Assembly: GCF_900141745.1 (NCBI RefSeq) | Contig: NZ_FSRM01000001.1 | Coordinates: forward strand, 1,364,001 to 1,428,000 | Source: Paraburkholderia phenazinium | GTDB taxonomy: Bacteria; Pseudomonadota; Gammaproteobacteria; Burkholderiales; Burkholderiaceae | Direction of reading: 5' to 3' | DNA length: 64,000 bases | Part shown: in pieces, positions 29,114 through 36,691 of the stretch | How the letters are laid out: each line of letters begins with the position of its first letter | How positions within the stretch are numbered: position 1 is the stretch's first letter | The notes under the pieces: generated by a model | Told to the model about the DNA's origin: nothing | The model's input: only the letters and a program-made list of their open reading frames with translations | The model's database searches: none | Position numbers and translations under genes: made by a program

Positions 29114-29308
29114 GTGAACCTCCTTGAATTGGCGCGCCGGTAGTGGACGTCGGGCGGCGCACGACGCCGACCGGACGAACTCCGTGCTGCGGTTAGTCTA
29201 CTAGAATAGCGCGTCGTAAGCTCTTTTGCAGGAATCTTGCCAGCCCCGCCCGCGCGGCCACCGGCGGGGCGCTCCGCCGGTCCTGTTCCGGTCTGCTCGC
29301 GTGCACGC

Positions 29309-29346
29309 AAAAAAAGCCGGCGCCCTTGCAACAAGGCACCGGCTTT
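29309..29346 (-). terminator. rho-independent terminator of the DUF192 gene
   Basis: AAAGCCGG (29313-29320) pairs with CCGGCTTT (29339-29346), reinforced by CCTTG/CAAGG inside. On the minus strand a run of seven T follows. Confidence 0.85.
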
Positions 29347-29412
29347 CCGGAAACGGGCCGTGAATGGCGATTGCGCGGCTTACCGCACGCTTCGCACGAT
29401 CTGTCGCGCTGC

Positions 29413-29919
29413 TTATTGCGCCGCCGGCAACCCCTGAATCGTCATACCCGGCTTGATGCCCTTCGACGCGAACCAGTTCTTGCTCATTTCCAGCGCGTAC
29501 ACACCGTTGTTGCGCGGGCAATGGTTGTTGGTCGTTTCGGCATCCATCTCGTCGATGTCGGTGATCGTGCCGTCGGCGCGGATGAAAGCGATCGACAGTG
29601 GGATCAGCGTGTTTTTCATCCAGAAACAGTGCACCGCATTCTCGCCGAATACGAACAGCATGCCTTCGTTGGGGGCGAGTTGCGAGCGGTACATCAGGCC
29701 TTGTTCGCGATCCGCATCATTGGAGGCGACAGCGGCGTCGATCACGAACATGCCCACAGTCAGCTTGGCGCGCGGGAAATCACCGGGTTGCTTGGCACCG
29801 GGCGGCATCTGCTGCGCGTACGCATTGTGGACGGGGGCGAGCGTGAACGAGGCGGCGGCCAACGGTAACGCAATGGCAAACGCAAAGCGCGCGAGCAACG
29901 AGCGCAGGGAAATTCGCAC
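29413..29919 (-). CDS. DUF192 family exported protein
   Basis: A 168-residue protein of unknown function in the DUF192 family. A signal peptide (LRSLLARFAFAIALPLAAAS) ends near AYAQ at about residue 36. The family core is complete: REQGLMYRSQLAPNEGMLFVF, HCFWMKNTLIPLSIAFI, ADGTITDIDEMD and a terminal GVYALEMSKNWFASKGIKPGM. It is therefore periplasmic or membrane-anchored. It is monocistronic with its own terminator, between fusA and a small exported Lys/Ala-rich protein. Confidence 0.9.
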   Translation of the reverse strand: MRISLRSLLARFAFAIALPLAAASFTLAPVHNAYAQQMPPGAKQPGDFPRAKLTVGMFVIDAAVASNDADREQGLMYRSQLAPNEGMLFVFGENAVHCFWMKNTLIPLSIAFIRADGTITDIDEMDAETTNNHCPRNNGVYALEMSKNWFASKGIKPGMTIQGLPAAQ

Positions 29920-29981
29920 GGCAAGACTCCTGGGTGGGAAATTAACCCGCGAATGTTACGCGAGCGCGTCAAAGCACGTCA

Positions 29982-30019
29982 AAAACAAAAAGGCAGATCG
30001 CCTTGCGGGATCTGCCTTT
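29982..30019 (-). terminator. rho-independent terminator of the small Lys/Ala-rich gene
   Basis: AAAGGCAGATC (29989-29999) pairs perfectly with GATCTGCCTTT (30009-30019). A T-rich stretch follows on the minus strand. Confidence 0.88.
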
Positions 30020-30074
30020 CAACGCCGTAAGAACGGCAATTGCTGCTAGTTCTTGACTGCGTTTTACAACAAAC

Positions 30075-30275
30075 TTACTCCGAAGCGCCCGAAGCTGCAG
30101 CAGCCGATGCTGCCTTCTTCTTCGATGCCTTCTTGTGCGTTGCCTTCTTCGTGGTCTTCTTTGCCGACGAAGCTGCTGCTGCCGGAGCTGCCGAAGCTGC
30201 GACCGGAGCCGAAGCTTGTGCGAATGCTGCCGTTGCGAAGAGGCCAGCGACCAGAGCGGCGATCAGTTTGTTCAT
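30075..30275 (-). CDS. small exported Lys/Ala-rich protein
   Basis: A 66-residue protein. A clear signal peptide (MNKLIAALVAGLFATAAFAQ) is followed by an Ala/Ser-rich linker. A basic segment of repeated Lys pairs comes next (SAKKTTKKATHKKASKKKA), then a short Ala/Ser tail. The mature part resembles acid-shock (Asr-like) proteins or histone H1 tails in composition only. GAGGA upstream of the ATG, a good terminator downstream and a GTTAATTAAC palindrome at 30296-30305 show that it is a real, separately controlled gene. Function unknown. Confidence 0.78.
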   Translation of the reverse strand: MNKLIAALVAGLFATAAFAQASAPVAASAAPAAAASSAKKTTKKATHKKASKKKAASAAAASGASE

Positions 30276-30670
30276 TTTGTGAATCCTCAGCTTTAGTTAA
30301 TTAACCAAATGACCCGGTTATGTATGAGTCATGTCGGTAAACGTGCCATCCACCTTTCGGTTGACAGCCGCATCAACAAATTTTTCGTGACGCGTCTGCG
30401 AGCGCTCGGACTCCTGCACTGACCGCGAAAACGGCTTGCACAAAGGCCCTCAAGGCTGAATGCCGGATAGCTTCGGGCGGCATCTGCGTCGAATAACGCG
30501 TCAGCTTGCGACGCGGTTGACGTCAATTCTCCGCAAATTTTCGGGAATGTTTATTCCTGGCTTTAATGAGCTGCCGGAGATTGCGCGGCAATCCCGTATG
30601 CGATTTTTATCAGCATTAAAAACGCTTGCGGATACAACGGCTTAGCGGGACCTTGCCTAAAGCTTGAGCA
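30276..30670. other. 395-base intergenic region
   Basis: No supported gene. The first 35 bases hold the leader of the Lys/Ala-rich gene and the palindrome GTTAATTAAC (30296-30305). The stretch 30535-30640 is AT-richer than average and has a 61-codon open frame on the plus strand that matches nothing I know. Confidence 0.5.
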
Positions 30671-31246
30671 TCAGCGGAGACCGTCCCAGGGAGCTCGCGC
30701 AGGCAGTTCGAGCGACGCGCCAGGCGCGAGACCCAGCGAAAAAATATCGAGCGCACCGATGCCGACACGCACCAGACGCAGCGTAGGAAAGCCGACCGCT
30801 GCCGTCATGCGACGGACCTGGCGATTCTTACCTTCCGTTATCGACAGTTCGATCCACGTGGTGGGGATGGCAGCGCGATAGCGGATCGGCTGATTGCGCG
30901 GCCAAAGAGCGTCGGTCGCGGCTGGATCGATCAGTTGTGCGTGACATGGGCGCGTCACATAGTCGCCGAGATCGACGCCGCTTGCGAGTGCCGTCAGGGC
31001 TGTCTCGTCCGGCGCGCCTTCGACTTGCGCCCAGTAGCGTTTGACGAGCTTGTGACGCGGCTCGGCAATACGTGCCTGGAGCGCGCCGTCGTCGGTGAGC
31101 AGCAGCAGGCCTTCGCTATCGGAATCGAGACGGCCGGCCGGATAGACGCCGGGCACCTTGACCCAATCGGCAAGCGATGCGCGAGTTTCGTGCGGCGAGA
31201 ACTGGCAAATGGTGCCGAACGGCTTGTTGAGAGCGAGGAGGCGCAT
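30671..31246 (-). CDS. 23S rRNA pseudouridine synthase, RsuA/RluE type
   Basis: RNA-modifying enzyme that isomerises uridine to pseudouridine in ribosomal RNA, 191 residues from the chosen start. The catalytic Asp lies in GRLDSDSEGLLLLTDDG (about 38-54). The N-terminus LLALNKPFGTICQFSPHE and the GKNRQVRRMTAAVGFPTLRLVR motif match RluE, which in E. coli modifies U2457. There is no S4 domain, as in RluE. I chose the ATG at 31246, where the family homology begins; an in-frame GTG at 31297 would add 17 residues. Confidence 0.9.
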   Translation of the reverse strand: MRLLALNKPFGTICQFSPHETRASLADWVKVPGVYPAGRLDSDSEGLLLLTDDGALQARIAEPRHKLVKRYWAQVEGAPDETALTALASGVDLGDYVTRPCHAQLIDPAATDALWPRNQPIRYRAAIPTTWIELSITEGKNRQVRRMTAAVGFPTLRLVRVGIGALDIFSLGLAPGASLELPARAPWDGLR

Positions 31247-31601
31247 GCGGAGTCCGGCGATATCAACCGGTACGGATGCGTAAGCCGGTGCTGGCACACA
31301 CCCGCGCGACGCCCGGCTGGGTTGGTTCTGTGGCGAATGGCGGGATAATAATGCATAAAAGTCGCGGGCAGATTTTATGTCTTATATAAGACATGGGAGT
31401 GAGCGTACGTTGCCGGCACATTCTGCGGCTGCCGTGTCGCGTCTCGGAACCTGGCTGATCGGCCGATGCCCGTGCCCGGCGGTGGGGCGCTAGAATAGCC
31501 GCTCAGTTGCTTGCAGGCGTGCTGCATTGCGCGTAGCGAGGAGCGCCAGATTTCGCAGTTCCCATCTGCTTCAACCAGAAAGCCATCACTGGAGTCCGAT
31601 C
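31247..31601. other. divergent promoter region of the pseudouridine synthase and icd
   Basis: About 355 bases without a gene. It contains the palindrome at 31377-31394 (listed separately), an AT-rich block around 31345-31360, and a -10-like TAGAAT at 31491-31496 about 105 bases before the icd ATG. Confidence 0.5.
31377..31394. promoter_or_regulatory. perfect 18-base palindrome upstream of icd
   Basis: ATGTCTTATATAAGACAT is fully self-complementary and AT-rich in a GC-rich region. The form GTCTTAT-ATAAGAC is what a FadR-subfamily GntR dimer or similar regulator would bind. It sits between divergent genes, 208 bases from icd. The regulator is unknown. Confidence 0.6.
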
Positions 31602-32858
31602 ATGCCGTATCAGCACATTAAGGTTCCGACGGGCGGAGACAAGATTACCGTCAACGCAGACTACTCGCTCAATGTCTCCGACCAGCCGATCATTCCGTAT
31701 ATCGAAGGTGACGGCACGGGTGTCGACATCACGCCGGTCATGATCAAGGTGGTGGACGCAGCGGTCGAGAAAGCCTACGGGGGCAAGAAGCAGATCCACT
31801 GGATGGAAGTCTTTGCAGGCGAGAAAGCGACCAGGATCTACGGCCCGGACGTGTGGCTGCCGGAAGAAACACTCGCTGCCGTGAAGGAATATGTCGTCTC
31901 GATCAAGGGACCGCTGACCACGCCGGTGGGCGGCGGCATCCGTTCGCTGAACGTGGCGCTGCGTCAGGAACTCGACCTCTATGTGTGCCTGCGGCCGGTG
32001 CGCTACTTCAAGGGCGTGCCTTCGCCTCTGCGCGAACCGGAGAAAACCGACATGGTGATCTTCCGTGAGAACTCCGAAGACATCTATGCCGGCATCGAAT
32101 GGGCCGCGGGATCGGAGCAGGCGAAGAAGGTCATCCACTTTCTGCGCGAGGAAATGGGTGTGAAGAAGATCCGCTTTCCGGAGACCTCGGCGCTTGGTGT
32201 CAAGCCGGTGTCGCGCGAAGGCACGGACCGTCTGGTGCGCAAGGCGCTGCAGTATGCGATCGACAACGATCGCCGTTCACTGACGCTCGTGCACAAAGGC
32301 AACATCATGAAGTTCACGGAAGGTGCGTTCCGCGACTGGGGCTATGCGCTCGCGCAGAAGGAGTTTGGCGCGGAGCTGGTGGACGGCGGTCCGTGGATGA
32401 AATTCAAGAACCCGAAGACAGGTGGCGACATTGTCGTCAAGGACGTGATTGCCGATGCGTTCCTGCAGCAGATTCTGCTGCGTCCGGCCGAGTACGATGT
32501 GATCGCGACGCTGAACCTGAACGGCGACTATATTTCGGACGCGCTGGCGGCACAGGTTGGTGGTATCGGCATTGCGCCGGGCGCGAATATGTCGGACTCC
32601 GTGGCAATGTTCGAAGCCACTCACGGAACCGCGCCGAAATATGCGGGCAAGGACTACGTGAATCCGGGCTCGGAAATTCTCTCGGCGGAAATGATGCTGC
32701 GCCATCTTGGCTGGACCGAAGCGGCGGACGCCATTATCAACGCGATGGAAGCGTCGATTCTGCAAAAGCGTGTGACGTACGACTTTGCACGTTTGATGGA
32801 AGGCGCGACGCAGGTTTCTTGCTCGGGGTTTGGGCAGGTGTTGATCGGGAATCTGTAA
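31602..32858 (+). CDS. icd: NADP-dependent isocitrate dehydrogenase
   Basis: TCA-cycle enzyme converting isocitrate to 2-oxoglutarate, CO2 and NADPH. It has 418 residues, the E. coli Icd type. Visible signatures are [20 protein letters not shown], the substrate-binding and phosphorylatable-serine loop [19 protein letters not shown], and [36 protein letters not shown] and [21 protein letters not shown] follow. The ATG at 31602 has GGAG nearby; longer frames lack homology. The serine loop suggests possible control by AceK, which is not in this window. A terminator follows. Confidence 0.96.
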   Translation: MPYQHIKVPTGGDKITVNADYSLNVSDQPIIPYIEGDGTGVDITPVMIKVVDAAVEKAYGGKKQIHWMEVFAGEKATRIYGPDVWLPEETLAAVKEYVVSIKGPLTTPVGGGIRSLNVALRQELDLYVCLRPVRYFKGVPSPLREPEKTDMVIFRENSEDIYAGIEWAAGSEQAKKVIHFLREEMGVKKIRFPETSALGVKPVSREGTDRLVRKALQYAIDNDRRSLTLVHKGNIMKFTEGAFRDWGYALAQKEFGAELVDGGPWMKFKNPKTGGDIVVKDVIADAFLQQILLRPAEYDVIATLNLNGDYISDALAAQVGGIGIAPGANMSDSVAMFEATHGTAPKYAGKDYVNPGSEILSAEMMLRHLGWTEAADAIINAMEASILQKRVTYDFARLMEGATQVSCSGFGQVLIGNL

Positions 32859-32890
32859 TTGCGTTTGGCGTTATCCTGAGAAATCTGGCG

Positions 32891-32926
32891 AACCCCGGTG
32901 TGCGTTCTGTGACGCCGGGGTTTTTT
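32891..32926 (+). terminator. rho-independent terminator of icd
   Basis: AACCCCGG (32891-32898) pairs with CCGGGGTT (32915-32922), followed by a run of T. Confidence 0.85.
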
Positions 32927-33066
32927 GTTGTGCGACGGTGGGTGGACTATTCGTCGTCCTTGACAATGAATGCATGCGCGGACGAACGAACTTCGCGACG
33001 GTCTGCGCTATGATGCTCGGCAAGATGTTCATCCTCGCGTACAGTGTTTCGCGCCCCCGCTCGACC

Positions 33067-33483
33067 ATGCTCTTCCTCAAGCGTCTTCTCATTCTGTTTT
33101 CGCTTGTGCTGTTTTCAGCGCACGGCGCATTTGCGCATGTTGCGTTCGCGCATAGCGAGTGGTCGAGTGAGCACGCGGCGCAAATGTCCGGCATGGCCAT
33201 GGAAACGTCTTCTGCGGCGAATATGAATGTGTCGCCCTCGGCTTCCGGCGCTCCTGCTCATTGCCTGGCTTATTCCCACGGTCTTGTGGCCTCAGGCCAT
33301 CCCTGTGGCCACGAGCACGGCCGCTGCTGCTGTGTCGCGACTTGCGGTGTTCACTGCGGTGCACTGTTCATCGCTTTTCAGTTCGAACCACGCGTCCCCG
33401 GTTCGACGCTTCCTCCGCCTCTTCCCGAGCAACGGCGCGATGGCCTGACCCACGTGCCTCCTGTACGTCCGCCGATCGGCTGA
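33067..33483 (+). CDS. small exported Cys/His/Met-rich protein, probably copper-related
   Basis: A 138-residue protein. The signal peptide MLFLKRLLILFSLVLFSAHG ends near AFAH. The mature part has a Met-rich stretch (MSGMAMETSSAANMNV) and a cluster of Cys and His (SGHPCGHEHGRCCCVATCGVHC), then ends in VPPVRPPIG. Such composition is typical of periplasmic copper binders. It lies 156 bases upstream of a multicopper oxidase on the same strand. The start is uncertain: ATG 33067 gives the cleanest signal peptide but no good Shine-Dalgarno, and in-frame ATGs exist upstream at 33010 and 33013. It may belong to a DUF2946-like group. Confidence 0.65.
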   Translation: MLFLKRLLILFSLVLFSAHGAFAHVAFAHSEWSSEHAAQMSGMAMETSSAANMNVSPSASGAPAHCLAYSHGLVASGHPCGHEHGRCCCVATCGVHCGALFIAFQFEPRVPGSTLPPPLPEQRRDGLTHVPPVRPPIG

Positions 33484-33493
33484 TCTTCGATGC

Positions 33494-33534
33494 ATGCATT
33501 GCACGCGCGCGGCTTTCAGCCCTGCGCAATGCAT
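33494..33534. repeat. 9-base inverted repeat in the copper locus
   Basis: ATGCATTGC (33494-33502) and GCAATGCAT (33526-33534) flank a 23-base GC-rich centre. It lies between the Cys-rich protein and the multicopper oxidase, where it could form a hairpin that tunes expression or bind a regulator. Confidence 0.5.
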
Positions 33535-33639
33535 ATCAGACAGCAGGGCCCGTGCAGCGGTTATCGCGGAGCGGGCACTTGAACGATCACGCGCGGTCAG
33601 CCGCGAGCGCTACCGCGTCGTCCACGTTAGGGAGTATTC

Positions 33640-35355
33640 ATGATCCGCAGGGAATTTCTCGTCCGCACACTGAGTGCGGCCGTTGCGTCGCTGTTTGCGC
33701 GCGGTGCGTTTGCACAGCAGTCGATGCATGGGATGCAAGGCATGTCGGGGATGAACGGCATGCAAGGAATGCAGGGCATGTCCGACATGCCGGATATGCC
33801 ACACGCCGGTACGTCGCAAACCGTCGAACTGGCCGGCCCCGAGACGCTGCCCTCTGGCGCGCCGCTGGCGCCGTTGCGCAAACTTGCGAACGAAAGCCGT
33901 GAACCAGGTGTGTTCCGCGCAACGCTCGTTGCTCAGCCGGTTCAACACACGTTGATCGCCGGTCACCCGACAACCTTTTGGCAGTACGGCGCTTCTGCTG
34001 ACCTCCTCAGTGCAGAAGCCGAATCCGCATCACCGCAAGTTCCGATTATCGGACCGCTGATCGACGTGCACGAAGGCGACACGGTTGAAATCCGTTTCGT
34101 GAACCGCTTGTCGCAACCTTCGACGATCCATTGGCATGGCCTGCCGGTGCCGCCGGATCAAGACGGCAATCCGTCGGATCCGGTCGCGCCAGGCGCCTCG
34201 CGCGTCTATCGCTTCACGCTGCCACCGGGCAGCGCTGGCACGTACTGGTACCACCCGCACCCGCACATGATGTCATCCGAACAGGTATTTCGCGGACTCG
34301 CTGGCCCGATCGTGGTCCGCGCCGCGGCCGATCCGCTGGCAGCGTGGCGCGAGCGGCATCTGTTCTTCTCCGATCTGCGCCTCGCGAGCGACGGCACGAT
34401 CCCTGCAAACGACATGATGGACTGGATGAACGGGCGCGAAGGGCAGTTCGTGCTGGTCAACGGAGCGCGTCGTCCGCTGATATTGATGGCGACCAACGAG
34501 CGCTGGCGCGTGTGGAACGCGTGCAATGCCCGCTATTTGAGATTGTCGCTGGATGACGGGCGCACTTTTACCCAGGTCGGAACGGACGGCGGCTTGCTCG
34601 GAGAGCCGCGCGAGAGGGTGACGTCGCTGTTACTGGCGCCCGGCGAACGTGCGGAGCTGATTGTCCCAGCGGGTCGAGGACCGGTTTCGGCCTCGCAAAC
34701 GGCGCAATCCGGGGAGTCCGCGCAATCTGCGCAGTCCTCACCGTCGACGCGAGCAGTTTTGAGTTCCGCGGTCTACGATCGCCGCAAGATGGCGATGGCG
34801 GGCGGCAGCTTGCCACCGGGCGCCGCGATCCCGCTCGCCGATGTCCAGTTCGAACCGGGCACCGCCAGTCAAAACGAGGCCGCCCAACCGATCCCCGCGT
34901 CGTTGCGTGCAATTTCGCCACTCGGTGCGCCGGCCGCACAGAAATCGGTGGTGTTTTCGGAACGCATGGACATGGCCGCGATGCACCGCAAGGGCACGTC
35001 CCGCAACGGGATGCCCGCTGGCATGGCCTTCATGATCAACGGTGCGACCTTCGATCCGCGCCGCGTTACGCTGACCAGCCGGCGCGGCGACGTCGAACAC
35101 TGGTCGATCGAGAACCGCACGGATATGGATCACCCATTCCACCTGCACGGCACGCAGTTTCAGATACTTGAGCGGGAGCAGGGCGGCGTCGTGACGCCGG
35201 AGCCTTATCTGGCGTGGCGCGACACGGTCAACGTCCAGCCCAGAGAGAAGGTGCGCATTGCCACAGTTCAGCAGCAGGCGGGCGGGCGCATGTTCCACTG
35301 CCACATCCTCGAACACGAGGATCTCGGCATGATGGGCACCCTCAACGTGATCTGA
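33640..35355 (+). CDS. multicopper oxidase, CueO/CopA-like, Tat-exported
   Basis: Periplasmic copper oxidase of 571 residues, probably oxidising Cu(I) or another substrate with oxygen as acceptor. The N-terminus has a twin-arginine motif (MIRREFLVR) and a signal ending near AFAQ. A Met-rich stretch follows at 29-54 with repeated GM pairs, able to bind Cu(I). All copper motifs are present: IHWHGLP (His164, His166), WYHPHPH (205-209), MDHPFHLHG, and FHCHILEHEDLGMM (Cys554 as the type 1 ligand, His559, Met564). GGGAG supports the start. It follows the Cys/His-rich exported protein, forming a copper-tolerance pair. Confidence 0.93.
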   Translation: MIRREFLVRTLSAAVASLFARGAFAQQSMHGMQGMSGMNGMQGMQGMSDMPDMPHAGTSQTVELAGPETLPSGAPLAPLRKLANESREPGVFRATLVAQPVQHTLIAGHPTTFWQYGASADLLSAEAESASPQVPIIGPLIDVHEGDTVEIRFVNRLSQPSTIHWHGLPVPPDQDGNPSDPVAPGASRVYRFTLPPGSAGTYWYHPHPHMMSSEQVFRGLAGPIVVRAAADPLAAWRERHLFFSDLRLASDGTIPANDMMDWMNGREGQFVLVNGARRPLILMATNERWRVWNACNARYLRLSLDDGRTFTQVGTDGGLLGEPRERVTSLLLAPGERAELIVPAGRGPVSASQTAQSGESAQSAQSSPSTRAVLSSAVYDRRKMAMAGGSLPPGAAIPLADVQFEPGTASQNEAAQPIPASLRAISPLGAPAAQKSVVFSERMDMAAMHRKGTSRNGMPAGMAFMINGATFDPRRVTLTSRRGDVEHWSIENRTDMDHPFHLHGTQFQILEREQGGVVTPEPYLAWRDTVNVQPREKVRIATVQQQAGGRMFHCHILEHEDLGMMGTLNVI

Positions 35356-35448
35356 CGGACATCCACGATCGTCGGGAGGATGCCTTCAACGCGACACGAC
35401 ATGTGAGGAGGAAGCGGCTGACGCGCAAATTCCGCGCGCCAGAATGAA

Positions 35449-35473
35449 GAAACCCGGCACGAAGCCGGGTTTC
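35449..35473. terminator. hairpin between convergent oxidase and cold-shock genes
   Basis: GAAACCCGGC (35449-35458) pairs perfectly with GCCGGGTTTC (35464-35473) across a 5-base loop. It has only short T/A tails and probably serves both convergent genes. Confidence 0.7.
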
Positions 35474-35496
35474 CAGGGTACGGGTATCGAACAGAC

Positions 35497-35703
35497 TCAG
35501 GCGGCGGCCTGGATGTTCGATGCCTGCTTGCCTTTGGGGCCTTGCACGACCTCAAAGCTAACCTTCTGGCCTTCCTTCAGGGTTTTGAACCCATTCATCT
35601 GGATGGCCGAAAAGTGTGCAAACAGATCCTCACCGCCTTCGTCGGGCGTAATGAATCCGAAACCTTTCGCGTCATTGAACCATTTGACCGTACCAGTTGC
35701 CAT
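35497..35703 (-). CDS. cold-shock protein, CspA family
   Basis: RNA-binding protein of 68 residues, a single cold-shock domain. The RNP motifs are present: [18 protein letters not shown] (RNP1, KGFGFI) and DLFAHFSAI (RNP2-like, with F for the usual V). It probably melts mRNA structure. A good promoter at 35842-35870 implies a leader of about 130 bases, as in cold-regulated csp mRNAs. GGGGAAG precedes the ATG. Confidence 0.94.
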   Translation of the reverse strand: MATGTVKWFNDAKGFGFITPDEGGEDLFAHFSAIQMNGFKTLKEGQKVSFEVVQGPKGKQASNIQAAA

Positions 35704-35841
35704 ACCTACTTCCCCTGTAACTCATGACACCACCACGAGCCCTCGAAAAGCTCAACGGCCGCGGGCATGCAGCCGCTCCCTCCTCACAAGCTCACCATCG
35801 GCATTTTTTCGAATATGTTGCTGGAAAAAAGTGCCAGCTTG

Positions 35842-35870
35842 ATTGTTGAGGCTCTTTATTCGAGTGTCAA
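35842..35870 (-). promoter_or_regulatory. sigma-70 promoter of the cold-shock gene
   Basis: Minus strand: perfect -35 TTGACA (35870-35865), 17-base spacer, and -10 AACAAT (35847-35842). The start codon lies about 140 bases downstream, leaving a long leader. Confidence 0.6.
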
Positions 35871-36376
35871 GAAAATTTTGAGACGGGTCTGCGGACGTTG
35901 CAAACACCCCATTTCCAGGGTTTTTCCCGCTTTTCTTATGTGCGGTGGCGCAAGCGTCCGGTCTTGAAAAGTCGCATAATCGACTCACATGCAGTCCTGT
36001 GGGGCGAAGGTCCCGCAACTGTTACCGCCGCAACCATTACCGTTTCAAGACAAGCCCGCCCAATGGGCACCTCAAATCTGTCGCCTGGCGCCAGACGCGC
36101 GAAGGGTGGGCAGGGAAATTTGGGGTAGTCCTTCGTTTTCGAGAGAGTCGTCGCGCACACGCTCAGCTTGCTGCGGCAGGTTGTGCGATACTCAATCTAA
36201 CTGCAATTCAGCCGTTAACAGTATTGACATTCTTGGAGGGCCGGCTCCGCGATCGGCTCCGTGCAAGGCGCACGCGTGACAGGCAGTGCCGTCATGTGGA
36301 GGCGAATGGGAACACCGGCCAGCCGGTCGGGTTTTGACAGGATTGCGGGCCTGTCCGAGTTGTTTAGAATGGGTGT
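35871..36376. other. about 500-base intergenic region upstream of clpS
   Basis: No supported gene. Close to clpS there is a possible promoter TTGCGG (36343-36348) with TAGAAT (36365-36370), 16 bases apart. That would start transcription at or within a few bases of the clpS ATG. A CCCGCAACTGT match to the B12 riboswitch core (36012-36022) lacks the rest of that fold. Confidence 0.45.
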
Positions 36377-36691
36377 ATGGCAATTATCCCGGACAAGCAG
36401 GACGGCACCGTACTGGAGCGGCAGGAAAAAAAGCTGAAGCCGCCGGCCATGTACAAGGTGGTGCTGTTGAACGACGACTTCACGCCAATGGAATTTGTCG
36501 TGATGATCGTGCAGGAATATTTCAATAAAGATCGTGAAACCGCAACGCAGATTATGCTGAAGGTGCATCGCGAAGGTAGGGGAGTTTGTGGGGTCTATAC
36601 GCGGGACATCGCGTCGACCAAAGTCGAGCAAGTCGTTACCCACGCACGGCAGGCCGGGCATCCGCTGCAGTGTGTGATGGAGGAAGCATGA
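36377..36691 (+). CDS. clpS: ATP-dependent Clp protease adaptor ClpS
   Basis: Adaptor that hands N-degron substrates to ClpAP and inhibits other ClpA substrates. The 104-residue protein has the full core: [21 protein letters not shown], with the NDD motif and hydrophobic pocket for N-terminal residues. [31 protein letters not shown] follows, where the HxxG-type segment contacts ClpA. It overlaps clpA by 4 bases (ATGA). No Shine-Dalgarno is visible before the ATG, and a -10-like TAGAAT lies only 6 bases upstream, so the mRNA may be leaderless. Confidence 0.95.
   Translation: MAIIPDKQDGTVLERQEKKLKPPAMYKVVLLNDDFTPMEFVVMIVQEYFNKDRETATQIMLKVHREGRGVCGVYTRDIASTKVEQVVTHARQAGHPLQCVMEEA

Noticed and set aside
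36001..36030. Cobalamin riboswitch core-like sequence CCCGCAACTGT
   Set aside because: The other conserved blocks (GGTG-CC arm at the right distance and the 3' CAGGAGACC part) are absent and the neighbours are csp and clpS, not B12 genes. Probably chance.
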